DNA from: JAKZVK01 sp965237575 | GTDB lineage: Bacteria > Acidobacteriota > Terriglobia > Bryobacterales > UBA6623 | Direction: 5' to 3' | DNA length: 64,000 nt | NCBI GenBank assembly: GCA_965237575.1 | Contig: CBDEGI010000004.1 | Location: 3,596,001-3,660,000 of the forward strand | Shown: piece after piece, positions 33,368 through 40,929 of the stretch | How positions within the stretch are numbered: the first letter of the stretch is position 1 | Layout of the letters: the number at the start of each line of letters is the position of its first letter | Notes under the pieces: model-generated | Told to the model about the DNA's origin: nothing | What the model saw: the letters and a program-made list of their open reading frames with translations, nothing else | The model's database searches: none | Translations under genes and position numbers: made by a program

Positions 33368-33584
33368 CCAGTACCTCCTGCACCCGCGAGGCCGGAATCA
33401 CCGGCGCGTTCGGTGGAACGTCGAAGGTAGGAAACCGATCGCCGCCACCGCGCGAAGAGGCGGGTTTCGAAAGCGCCCGGCGGACCAACTGCGACACAAC
33501 TTTCCCGATGCGCCGCCCCGAAACCCGTGAGAGGTGCAGCGCCGCCTGGTAAACATCGTCATCAAGAGTGAGCGTCGTTCTCAT
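33348..33584 (-). CDS. vapB: VapB-type ribbon-helix-helix antitoxin
   Basis: A 78-residue antitoxin. MRTTLTLDDDVYQAAL is a ribbon-helix-helix DNA-binding strand and helix; the tail (FPTFDVPPNAPVIPASRVQ) is the toxin-neutralising part. ATG 33584 was chosen over an upstream in-frame start because it gives the canonical N-terminus. Antitoxins of this kind repress their own operon. Confidence 0.85.
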   Translation of the reverse strand: MRTTLTLDDDVYQAALHLSRVSGRRIGKVVSQLVRRALSKPASSRGGGDRFPTFDVPPNAPVIPASRVQEVLDEEGYI

Positions 33585-33670
33585 GCCTTTACTTTGATAC
33601 GATGATACAGTGATGTCAATCGTATCGTATATCACAACCCATAACGATCATTGTGAACGCGTAGCGATTG

Positions 33671-33830
33671 CATGAGCCACAAGTTCCAGGTCACTCTGCT
33701 CGACGATTTGGCCGAGCCCTGGCGGGCCAACTGCGACAAACTCTTCCGATGCGCTGCCCGGACACACGCGAGGGCTGCAGAACCGCGTCGAAGACATCGT
33801 CGTCGGGGGTGAGGTTCATCCTCATGCTGC
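33671..33830. pseudogene. chimeric remnant of two toxin-antitoxin operons
   Basis: The left part, 33671-33716, is a 46-bp copy (two mismatches) of 33916-33961, the start of the next antitoxin gene (MSHKFQVTLLDDLAEP), on the plus strand. The right part, up to 33824, is a decayed second copy of the vapB above on the minus strand (MRMNLTPDDDVFDAVLQPSR, then VSGQRIGRV). The two halves meet head to head, so neither can be functional. Confidence 0.7.
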
Positions 33831-33904
33831 TTGCTGTGATGGCCGTATCTTGTGCTGCCAAGTGCCGAGCAGACGGATCGTGAAACTCCTCATCATGACA
33901 TATG

Positions 33905-33910
33905 TATAAT
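33905..33910 (+). promoter_or_regulatory. -10 box of a probable leaderless toxin-antitoxin promoter
   Basis: A perfect TATAAT lies 6 bases before the antitoxin ATG (33917), with a weak TGAAAC at the -35 distance. No ribosome site fits between, so the mRNA would start at the AUG. Confidence 0.5.
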
Positions 33911-33916
33911 GACACC

Positions 33917-34147
33917 ATGAGCCACAAGTTCCAGATCACTCTGCCCGACGATTTGGCCGAGGAACTGAGAGCCGAGGCGGCTCGGGCGGGGGTTCCCCTG
34001 GCCGAGCTGATTCGCGATACGATGCGTGAGCGGCTGAGAAGAACCGACGTGCAGACGGGCGCCACCCCGCTGGACGCCATCACCGGGATCGTCGGTGCCG
34101 GCGAGACAGACCTGGCGGAGCGGGTCGACGAGACTCTCTACCGATGA
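33917..34147 (+). CDS. ribbon-helix-helix antitoxin
   Basis: A 76-residue antitoxin: HKFQITLPDDLAEELRAEAA is the ribbon-helix part, GVPLAELIRDTMRERL the second helix, and the acidic tail (GAGETDLAERVDETLYR) would occupy the toxin. It overlaps the toxin gene by ATGA. ATG 33917 was chosen because the duplicated remnant at 33671 shares exactly this start. Confidence 0.85.
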   Translation: MSHKFQITLPDDLAEELRAEAARAGVPLAELIRDTMRERLRRTDVQTGATPLDAITGIVGAGETDLAERVDETLYR

Positions 34148-34539
34148 CGGCCTTCGTCGACACAAGCTTTTTCATCGCAGTGGTGATGCAGCGCGACCAG
34201 TGGCATGAGCGCGCTGTCGAGAGCCTGCGTTCTGAGACGATGTCGCTTGTAACATCGTCGCTGGTCATCAACGAAACCATCACTCTGCTTCAAGCGCGAG
34301 GCTACTTCTCCGCGGCGCTCAAGTTCCTGCGCCGAACGAGGCGCAGTGACGACCTCCGCATCCTCTATCCGGACGCGTCCGTTCAGGCGGGCGCCTGGGA
34401 GGAGGCCGCGAGCTGGGGTGCGAAGGGCGCCAACGCGGTAGATTGTGTGAGCTTTGTCCTGATGAAGGAGCAGTCCATTCGCCGGGCTCTGACCTTCGAT
34501 CGCCAGTTCCGATTGGCGGGATTCGAGGTTGCTCCCTGA
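34144..34539 (+). CDS. PIN-domain toxin
   Basis: A 131-residue PIN ribonuclease with the acidic residues in FVDTSFFIAV, SSLVINETITLL, ANAVDCVSFVLM and ALTFDRQF. It is translationally coupled to the antitoxin by ATGA. Homologues cleave RNA. The second TA pair of the cluster. Confidence 0.87.
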   Translation: MTAFVDTSFFIAVVMQRDQWHERAVESLRSETMSLVTSSLVINETITLLQARGYFSAALKFLRRTRRSDDLRILYPDASVQAGAWEEAASWGAKGANAVDCVSFVLMKEQSIRRALTFDRQFRLAGFEVAP

Positions 34540-34639
34540 ATCCCATCCATCTCGCCGCATTCAGCTCACTACAGCCCGGCTCACTTGTGTCGAAGCCGGG
34601 CATTGACGTATCCTTCCCAAGTTGACAGGGAGATCTGCG

Positions 34640-35341
34640 ATGCGTGTGTGCGAAGGAATTCTGCTAGCCGTCGTCTCACTGGCCGGAGGATGTGGGGATG
34701 GCACCATCGAGCCCGAGGGGACCGGGAACCCCGAAGCCTTCGCCCGGGGGGCTGAGCCCAACACGCTCACCGCCGAGGAGCAGGCCGCAGGGTTCAAGCT
34801 GATCTTCAACGGCCAGGACCTGGCTGGCTGGGAAGTGCCGGGCAGGAACTGGGAAGCCCAAGACGGCGCGATCGCGCGCACCGGCAAGGGTGGCGGCATC
34901 GATTACATGGTCGAGCGCGTGCCGGACGATTTCGAGTTACGCTTTGAGTGGAAGATCTCGCCGGGCGGCAACAGTGGAGTCTACTATCGGCCCGGGCAGT
35001 ACGAGTATCAGATCCTCGATAACGAGCGCCACCGTGATGGCCAGGACCCGCGCACGAACGCCGCCTCGGTATATTACGCGTTCGCGCCGACCAAGGACGC
35101 GACCCGGCCGCCTGGTGAGTGGAACGACGGCCGCATCCTCGCCGAAGGCACCCGCATCGAGCACTGGTTGAACGGCGAGAAGGTGGTCGACATTGACTAC
35201 ACCGATCCCGGGCTGGCGGAGTTGGTCGAGCGGCTGCGGATTCGCGGTGGGGAAGTCGAGGCGCGAGGGCGACACCTGCACTTGCAAGACCACGGGGACC
35301 CGGTGTGGTACCGCAGTCTGCGGATGCGGGCGATCAACTAG
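34640..35341 (+). CDS. DUF1080 (3-keto-disaccharide hydrolase family) lipoprotein
   Basis: A 233-residue exported protein. A probable lipobox, LAVVSLAGGC, ends the signal peptide. The rest is one DUF1080 beta-sandwich: GFKLIFNGQDLAGWEVPG, KISPGGNSGVYYRPG, EYQILDNERH, and IEHWLNGEKVVDIDY. The family is abundant in Planctomycetes and Acidobacteriota and is linked to 3-ketoglycoside hydrolysis. ATG 34640 has AGGGAG upstream. The stop is followed directly by a palindromic repeat. Confidence 0.85.
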   Translation: MRVCEGILLAVVSLAGGCGDGTIEPEGTGNPEAFARGAEPNTLTAEEQAAGFKLIFNGQDLAGWEVPGRNWEAQDGAIARTGKGGGIDYMVERVPDDFELRFEWKISPGGNSGVYYRPGQYEYQILDNERHRDGQDPRTNAASVYYAFAPTKDATRPPGEWNDGRILAEGTRIEHWLNGEKVVDIDYTDPGLAELVERLRIRGGEVEARGRHLHLQDHGDPVWYRSLRMRAIN

Positions 35342-35361
35342 CAGCCTATAGCGAGATATAG

Positions 35362-35381
35362 GGGCACGGCATGCCGTGCCC
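35362..35381. repeat. perfect 20-bp palindrome, second copy
   Basis: GGGCACGGCATGCCGTGCCC, identical to 3591-3610, in the gap after the DUF1080 gene. Confidence 0.85.
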
Positions 35382-35462
35382 GCCCTGTCGCAACGTGTCG
35401 GGGCATCCAATAGAGCGGGAAGCGCCACCCACGACGACGGGCCGACGCTGAGGAGTCATCTG

Positions 35463-36554
35463 ATGAACAAGACACCTGTCTTTCTTTCGATCGTGGCCGC
35501 TTTGGTTCTCGCGGCACCCGCCCCCGCCCTCGAACGGCCCGGGGTCGAGTTCAAGATCTTCCAGTTCCCGGCCGACCAAATCCCTCGCATCGACGCCAAG
35601 ACGGACGACTGGGCGATCGTCCCCGACGGCTACACCATCGGCACCGACCAACTCTCCGATACGGTCAAGGGCAACGGCACCAACTTCGACCCCAAAGACC
35701 TCGATGTGAAGGTCAAGGTCGGGTGGGTCAAGGGGATGAACAAGCTTTACTTCCTCTACGAAGCCTATGACGACTACTGGGACTTCGCGCAGGCCGGCCG
35801 CCACAACGACATCTTCGAGCTCGTAGTCGATGGCGACCTCTCCGGCGGGCCGTTCGTCAAGACAATGCACCCGTACAAGGACGGCATCGAGCCGATGGAG
35901 GCCCACTTCCTCTATCACGGCGTGCACGCGCAGAACTACCACATCATGACGCCGCACGAGGGCCAGGACTGGGTATTCGTCTGGGGCAGCCAACCCTGGG
36001 TCAAGGAACTGCCCTGGGCCAACGCCGCCTTCGACTACGATTTCAAAGCGGGCGAAAGCGGCAAGCTGGTGCTCGAATTCTGGATCACGCCGTTTGACTA
36101 CGCGCCGCCTGAGGGCCCGGGCCGGGCGGTGGTCTCGCAGCTCATCGAAGACACCATCATCGGTGTCTCGTGGTCGATTCTCGACTACGACGACGTCGAC
36201 AAGAAGGACTATGACGGTTTTTGGAACCTCTCCCACAAGACCACCATGTACGGCAATGCCTCCGAGCTGGTCGCGTTCCGCCTGATGCCGCTCGAGAAGC
36301 GCTTCCGCAAGCCAGTTGAGGCGCACTGGTCGTTTCAGGTCGTGGACATGGGCCGCCGTCTGGTCGCTTTCCAAGACCAATCGTACGGCGACATCACCTC
36401 TTGGAAGTGGGACTTCGGCGACGGGCAAACCTCGACCGAGCGCCACCCCATGCACCACTACGAGAAAGCCGGCGAATATTTCGTGACGCTGCATGTTGCA
36501 GGGCCGGCGGGCAAGGCACGCCGCACGAAGGTACGCGACGTGGCGGTGAAGTGA
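35463..36554 (+). CDS. secreted PKD-domain protein with CBM9-like N-terminal domain
   Basis: A 363-residue exported protein. A signal peptide (SIVAALVLAAPAPALE) is followed by a ~250-residue beta-rich domain resembling carbohydrate-binding CBM9/DOMON sandwiches (YFLYEAYDDYWDF, DIFELVVDGDLSGG). A C-terminal PKD domain has WKWDFGDGQTSTERHPMHHY, then KAGEYFVTLHV. Probably a cell-surface or extracellular binding protein. It may be co-transcribed with the DUF1080 gene, 121 bases away, though the palindromic repeat lies between. Confidence 0.75.
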   Translation: MNKTPVFLSIVAALVLAAPAPALERPGVEFKIFQFPADQIPRIDAKTDDWAIVPDGYTIGTDQLSDTVKGNGTNFDPKDLDVKVKVGWVKGMNKLYFLYEAYDDYWDFAQAGRHNDIFELVVDGDLSGGPFVKTMHPYKDGIEPMEAHFLYHGVHAQNYHIMTPHEGQDWVFVWGSQPWVKELPWANAAFDYDFKAGESGKLVLEFWITPFDYAPPEGPGRAVVSQLIEDTIIGVSWSILDYDDVDKKDYDGFWNLSHKTTMYGNASELVAFRLMPLEKRFRKPVEAHWSFQVVDMGRRLVAFQDQSYGDITSWKWDFGDGQTSTERHPMHHYEKAGEYFVTLHVAGPAGKARRTKVRDVAVK

Positions 36555-36564
36555 GGCCGGAGGA

Positions 36565-36927
36565 CTACGGGACGGTCTGTACGACCTTCGACCTGCGAAG
36601 CAAGCGGTCGCGGGTCAGCAAAGGGACGTTGTGAACGAGCGACGTCGCGGCGATGATCTCGTCCGCCGGGTCCGCCCGGAAGTCGAGTCTGGCGATATGG
36701 CGGCAGACGGCCAGATCCAGGGGCCACACCTGCGTCCTCGATAGCACTCTGGCGAACGCAGGCGTCTGGATGTCCAGGGTGATCCTGCCCAATTGGAACA
36801 GCTTCGTCAGTTCCCAGAGGACGATAGTGGAAACTCCCCAGCGGTTGCTGGTGACCAATGCCCGCTCTCGCGGACGCAGCTGCCCAGAGAGAGCAAACAC
36901 AAGCATGTGAGTGTCAAGATTCAGCAT
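36565..36927 (-). CDS. vapC: VapC-type PIN-domain toxin
   Basis: A 120-residue PIN ribonuclease: LNLDTHMLVFALSG (first Asp), STIVLWELTKLFQLG (Glu), ADPADEIIAATSLVH (Asp) and LLTRDRLL. It overlaps the upstream antitoxin by 14 bases. The third TA pair of the cluster; the antitoxin type differs from the first two. Confidence 0.88.
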   Translation of the reverse strand: MLNLDTHMLVFALSGQLRPRERALVTSNRWGVSTIVLWELTKLFQLGRITLDIQTPAFARVLSRTQVWPLDLAVCRHIARLDFRADPADEIIAATSLVHNVPLLTRDRLLRRSKVVQTVP

Positions 36928-37132
36928 CCCACTTGAGCCCGGTCGAAAGAATGTCGCCGCGGATCTCGATCTGTCCTTTCATGCTTCCGATCAAGTCGCT
37001 GCACTCGTGGCTGATCGGCAGGAGCTTGGCAACCGGCTTCCCCCGCTTGGTGATCACAATTCCGTCCGGGTCCACATGGTCCAGGATTGAAAGGCACTGT
37101 TCTTTGAACTTAGAGGCGTTGATCTGCTGCAC
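36914..37132 (-). CDS. Phd/YefM-type antitoxin
   Basis: A 72-residue antitoxin. The N-terminus (INASKFKEQCLSILDHV), then GIVITKRGKPVAKLLPI, is the Phd/YefM DNA-binding fold; the C-terminal tail faces the toxin. It precedes and overlaps the PIN toxin gene. Confidence 0.85.
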   Translation of the reverse strand: MQQINASKFKEQCLSILDHVDPDGIVITKRGKPVAKLLPISHECSDLIGSMKGQIEIRGDILSTGLKWDAES

Positions 37133-37220
37133 GACTACAGCATATCAGTTGGTCATTTTGAATGTCCAGTCAATCTAATTGGCTATCACATCTGCTCACG
37201 AGTAGGCGCTTCGTAGCTCA

Positions 37221-37751
37221 CTACTGACCCAGGTCGTGGCAAAGGTGACAATCGGTCGACATCTGCTTCGCGGCGTGGCAATTCATGCACTGGGTCATGC
37301 TGGTCGAGACCTCTTTAGCGAGCACCTCGCGTTGTTCGACCGGGCCGTGGCAGGTCGCGCAGGTTTCCCCGGCCTTGACGTGGCTGGCGTGGCTGAAGAA
37401 GACGAAGTCGGGAACCTGGTAGACCCGCACCCACGCGAGCTTCTCGCCCTGTTCGTGGATCGCGGCCAACCGCTTGACGTCGGCATGCTCGGCGGCGATG
37501 GCGGCGTGACAGAGCATGCATCGCTCGGCGCCCGGAAGACCCGCGCGTTCCTTCTTCGCGGCCCCGGAATGGCAATCGAGGCATGATACGCCTGCTGCAG
37601 TGTGCTTCTTGTGGTTGAACGGGATCGGTTGCGGCGCGACTTCGACTGGTAGTTTCTCCTGTTTGCCTACATAGACGTTCGGCGTCTGGCCGGTTGCGAA
37701 CGTGCTGACGGACAGCGCGAGAACAAGCAGTGAGAACAGGGATCGCATCAA
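37221..37751 (-). CDS. five-heme periplasmic cytochrome c (c3/c7-like)
   Basis: A 176-residue exported protein with signal peptide (LFSLLVLALSVSTFA) and five CXXCH sites: CLDCH, CMLCH, CATCH, CMNCH and CHLCH. Extra histidines (FNHKKH, FFSHASHVK) are placed as in cytochrome c3/c7 proteins, where they give bis-His ligation. Such proteins shuttle electrons in the periplasm. No partner oxidoreductase is adjacent. Two adjacent ATG starts are possible. Confidence 0.85.
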   Translation of the reverse strand: MMRSLFSLLVLALSVSTFATGQTPNVYVGKQEKLPVEVAPQPIPFNHKKHTAAGVSCLDCHSGAAKKERAGLPGAERCMLCHAAIAAEHADVKRLAAIHEQGEKLAWVRVYQVPDFVFFSHASHVKAGETCATCHGPVEQREVLAKEVSTSMTQCMNCHAAKQMSTDCHLCHDLGQ

Positions 37752-37852
37752 GCAGCGTTGCCGAAGTGCGTGTGCGGGTCTCGCGCAAACGGCGGCGGCG
37801 AAGAATTACCAGTCTACATTGAGCCCGCGCCGCTCGTGGCACAATACACTCC

Positions 37853-38176
37853 ATGATTGTCACGAACGCGATCTCCCGTGCCGTCTTCCGACCCGACAAG
37901 ATGGGCAAGGCGGACCTGGCTCTCAGCGAGCACCTGTTCGCCGGGCTCAACTCGTTCGAGCCCGGCCAGGAACACCAACTCCATACGCACGCCGGGCAGG
38001 ACAAGCTTTACTTCGTCTTGCAAGGCGAAGGCGACGTGACGGTCGGTGAGGAGGAAGCCCGCATCAAAGCAGGCGATCTCGTTCTCGCGCGGTCAGGCGA
38101 GGATCACGCATTGAAGAATCCCGGGCCCGACCGGTTGGTGGTCATGGTGCTGATGGGGCCGGCGCCGAAAAAATAA
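37853..38176 (+). CDS. small cupin-domain protein
   Basis: A 107-residue single cupin. The first metal motif is GQEHQLHTHAGQDKLYFVLQ and the second is DLVLARSGEDHALKN, leaving His/Glu ligands intact. Small cupins may be isomerases, dioxygenases or sensors; no substrate can be assigned. Divergent from the cytochrome gene, and 68 bases before gpmI. Confidence 0.8.
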   Translation: MIVTNAISRAVFRPDKMGKADLALSEHLFAGLNSFEPGQEHQLHTHAGQDKLYFVLQGEGDVTVGEEEARIKAGDLVLARSGEDHALKNPGPDRLVVMVLMGPAPKK

Positions 38177-38244
38177 ACAACGGCCTCTCGTAGAATGAAG
38201 GGGACCGCCGTAGTTTCCGTCCCTTCCCGCTCCTGCAAATCCAC

Positions 38245-39795
38245 ATGAGTCATCGCAAGCCGGTGGTCCTCACCATCATGGACGGTTGGGGCTACAACAG
38301 CGACCCCGCCCTTCGGAAGTACAACGCCGTCGCCTTGGCACAAAAGCCGAACTTCGACCGGCTGTGGCAGAAATACCCGCGCACCACGATCCGCACAGAC
38401 GGCCTTTTCGTCGGGCTCCCCGACGACCAAATGGGCAACAGCGAGGTCGGACACTTGAATATCGGGGCTGGCCGAATCGTCAAGATGGACGTCACGCGCA
38501 TCGATGAAATGATCGCGAGCGCCGAGATCTTCAAAGACTCGGTCCTGAAGAAAGCGATGGAGCATGCATGTCCGCGGAAGCTCCATCTGATGGGCCTGGT
38601 CAGCGCGGGCGGAGTCCACTCGCATATGGCGCATCTGTTCGCGTTGCTCGAGATGGCCAAGCGGGAAGGCGTCGAGCAGGTCTTCGTCCACGTGTTCACC
38701 GACGGCCGCGACGAGCCCCCCGAAAGCGCCGTCGGCTTCGTCGGGCAACTCGCCGCCAAGATGGACGAGTTAGGCGTGGGCCGCATTGCCACGATCACCG
38801 GCCGTTACTACGCGATGGACCGTGACCGCCGTTGGGAGCGCGTCGAGCGCGCCTTCCGAGCGATGGTCGCCGGCGAGGGACGCCAGGCGACCGATCCGGT
38901 CGAGGCCATCCGCGCCTCCTACGCCGCTGGGGTGACGGATGAATTCATCGAGCCGGTGGTGCTCGTTGATGGCCAAGGCGTGCCGCTCGCTCGCATCGAG
39001 AATGAAGACGCGGTGGTCTTCTTCAACTTTCGAGCGGACCGCGCCCGCCAGATCACGATGGCGCTGAACGACCCCTCACTCGACCAGCCGCCGCGCTCTC
39101 TCGCTCCCAAGAACCTGCACTTCGTCACGATGACGCAGTATGACCGGACCTATCCCTACCCACACGTGTTGTCAGTGCATCAGCCGGAGGGCATCCTAGC
39201 CGACCTTTCCGCGGGGGAGGGATGGCGGAACCTGCGAACAGCGGAGACGGAAAAGTATCCCCACGTGACGTACTTCTTCAACGGCGGTCGCGAGAAGCCT
39301 TTTGACGGGGAGGAACACACTTTGATCCCGTCGCCGAGGGTGGCCACCTACGACTTGCAGCCGGAGATGAGCGCACCGGCGGTCTGCGACGTCGTGGTCA
39401 AGGGAATCGAGAGCGGCGAGTTCGACTGGATCGTCGTCAACTTTGCCAATGGAGACATGGTCGGCCACACCGGGAAGATTGAGGCCGCCGTCCGGGCGAT
39501 CGAGACCGTGGACGGTTGTCTGGGTAGTATCCACCAGGCGCTGAAGCGAACCGGCGGCGCCTGGCTGGTCACCGCCGACCACGGTAACGCCGACCTCATG
39601 GTCGCCCCCAAGACTGGCGAGCCGCACACGTACCACACGACCTACCCGGTACCCTTCATCCTCGTCAGCGAGTTCGAGGGTGAGTTGCAAAAAGAGGGCT
39701 CTCTGCGAGATATCGCCCCAACCATGCTCGGCCTGCTGGGTGTTGAGCCACCGGTCGAGATGACCGGCCGTGACTTGAGAATGCCCCCGGGCTGA
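38245..39795 (+). CDS. gpmI: 2,3-bisphosphoglycerate-independent phosphoglycerate mutase
   Basis: A 516-residue Mn-dependent GpmI that interconverts 3- and 2-phosphoglycerate. The N-terminal metal site MDGWGYNSD, the catalytic Ser in DQMGNSEVGHLNIGAG, the HVFTDGRDEPP loop, the metal motif VNFANGDMVGHTG and TADHGNADLM are all present. Length is normal. A TAGAAT -10-like box lies near 38191. Confidence 0.95.
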   Translation: MSHRKPVVLTIMDGWGYNSDPALRKYNAVALAQKPNFDRLWQKYPRTTIRTDGLFVGLPDDQMGNSEVGHLNIGAGRIVKMDVTRIDEMIASAEIFKDSVLKKAMEHACPRKLHLMGLVSAGGVHSHMAHLFALLEMAKREGVEQVFVHVFTDGRDEPPESAVGFVGQLAAKMDELGVGRIATITGRYYAMDRDRRWERVERAFRAMVAGEGRQATDPVEAIRASYAAGVTDEFIEPVVLVDGQGVPLARIENEDAVVFFNFRADRARQITMALNDPSLDQPPRSLAPKNLHFVTMTQYDRTYPYPHVLSVHQPEGILADLSAGEGWRNLRTAETEKYPHVTYFFNGGREKPFDGEEHTLIPSPRVATYDLQPEMSAPAVCDVVVKGIESGEFDWIVVNFANGDMVGHTGKIEAAVRAIETVDGCLGSIHQALKRTGGAWLVTADHGNADLMVAPKTGEPHTYHTTYPVPFILVSEFEGELQKEGSLRDIAPTMLGLLGVEPPVEMTGRDLRMPPG

Positions 39796-39796
39796 G

Positions 39797-40213
39797 TCAA
39801 ACATCCCCCGGCCCAGTCAACGGAAAATACCGGCGGTACTTCTCAGGCAACCTGACCGGCTTCCCGCCCGGGTCGCAAGCCATATGAAGCGTGTCGCCGG
39901 TGGCGAGCAGTTGATCGCTGTCGACTCTTCTCATCTCGTAGCCGAACCTGATTGTTCGCGACCGCGACTCCTCCATCCAGGTCAGCAGGCGGACGTCGTC
40001 ATGGAACCGCGCCGAAGCCCGGTAGCGGCAATGGGCGTCCGTCACGGCAAGGACGACCCCATCGGCTTCCATGTCGCGATACTCGAAACCGATCGCGCTG
40101 CAGTAGTCCACGCGGCCGATCTCCATCCACACGAAGTAGTTGGCGTAGTAGACCACGCCCATCTGGTCGGTTTCCGCATAGCGGACACGCACTCGTGACT
40201 CTACTCGGCGCAT
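39797..40213 (-). CDS. ybgC: YbgC-type acyl-CoA thioesterase
   Basis: A 138-residue hot-dog-fold thioesterase. The family motif RVRYAETDQMGVVYYANYFV includes the catalytic Asp, followed by WMEIGR. YbgC hydrolyses short-chain or ACP-linked acyl thioesters. ATG 40213 is the start that aligns with homologues; the frame is open 39 codons further upstream without similarity. Probably leaderless (see the -10 box). Convergent with gpmI, 1 base apart. Confidence 0.85.
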   Translation of the reverse strand: MRRVESRVRVRYAETDQMGVVYYANYFVWMEIGRVDYCSAIGFEYRDMEADGVVLAVTDAHCRYRASARFHDDVRLLTWMEESRSRTIRFGYEMRRVDSDQLLATGDTLHMACDPGGKPVRLPEKYRRYFPLTGPGDV

Positions 40214-40219
40214 GGTACG

Positions 40220-40225
40220 AGTATA
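40220..40225 (-). promoter_or_regulatory. -10 box of a probable leaderless promoter for ybgC
   Basis: On the minus strand TATACT stands 6 bases before the ATG, the same geometry as the TATAAT before the antitoxin at 33917. This supports the choice of ATG 40213. Confidence 0.45.
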
Positions 40226-40315
40226 GAGAGAACCAAAACGCAGGAATCGAGGTGCCGGGAGGCACCGCACGGAGCACCCCGACCTCACCGGCCCGCGTGA
40301 ATCCCCATTCAACCC

Positions 40316-40924
40316 GTGACCTACCGGCAACTGCTAGCTCAAACTCGCGCCCTCGACCGGCGTTTCTACGAGCGCCCTCCGAACGAGGTCGCCCGCGATC
40401 TACTCGGCAAGATCATCCTTCACAAGCTTGGCGGAGAGCCGCTCGCCGGCCGCATCGTCGAGACCGAGGCCTATCTCGGTCAGGGTGACCGCGCAGCCCA
40501 CAGCGCGCGCGGACGAACCCGGCGGACCGGCGTGCTGTTCGGACCACCCGGGCACGCCTACGTCTATCTTTGCTACGGGATGTACGAGTGCCTTAACCTG
40601 GTCGCCGAACCCGATGGCCAGGCCGGCTGCGTTCTGATCCGGGCCCTGGAGCCGGTCTGCGGGCTCGACGAGATGCAGCGCCGCCGGCCGAAGGCGCAAC
40701 GGCCCCGCGATCTTGCCTCCGGACCGGGCAAGCTGACCCTGGCCCTGGGGATCTCTCGGGAGCACAACGGTGCCGACGTGACCCGCGGATCTCTGACGGT
40801 TCGCGCGCCTCGCTCGGCGGAGCTCTTCGAAATCACCACCTCCAAGCGCATCGGCATCTCGGTAAGTCAGGATCTTCCCCTGCGGTTCTCCATCAAGGAC
40901 AATGAGCATGTCAGCGTGCGATAG
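40316..40924 (+). CDS. mpg: 3-methyladenine DNA glycosylase (Mpg/AAG family)
   Basis: A 202-residue AAG-type glycosylase that excises alkylated purines. The catalytic Glu is in GRIVETEAYLGQGDRAAHS; the DNA-intercalating strand VYLCYGMYECLNLVAE and the late SGPGKLTLALGI are typical. It starts at GTG 40316 and lies 5 bases before dinB, so both repair genes are likely in one operon. Confidence 0.92.
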   Translation: MTYRQLLAQTRALDRRFYERPPNEVARDLLGKIILHKLGGEPLAGRIVETEAYLGQGDRAAHSARGRTRRTGVLFGPPGHAYVYLCYGMYECLNLVAEPDGQAGCVLIRALEPVCGLDEMQRRRPKAQRPRDLASGPGKLTLALGISREHNGADVTRGSLTVRAPRSAELFEITTSKRIGISVSQDLPLRFSIKDNEHVSVR

Positions 40925-40929
40925 CTTCC

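Noticed and set aside
36858..37178. Plus-strand frame across the third toxin-antitoxin pair
   Set aside because: Antisense to a toxin and antitoxin that have matching, overlapping reading frames and family motifs.
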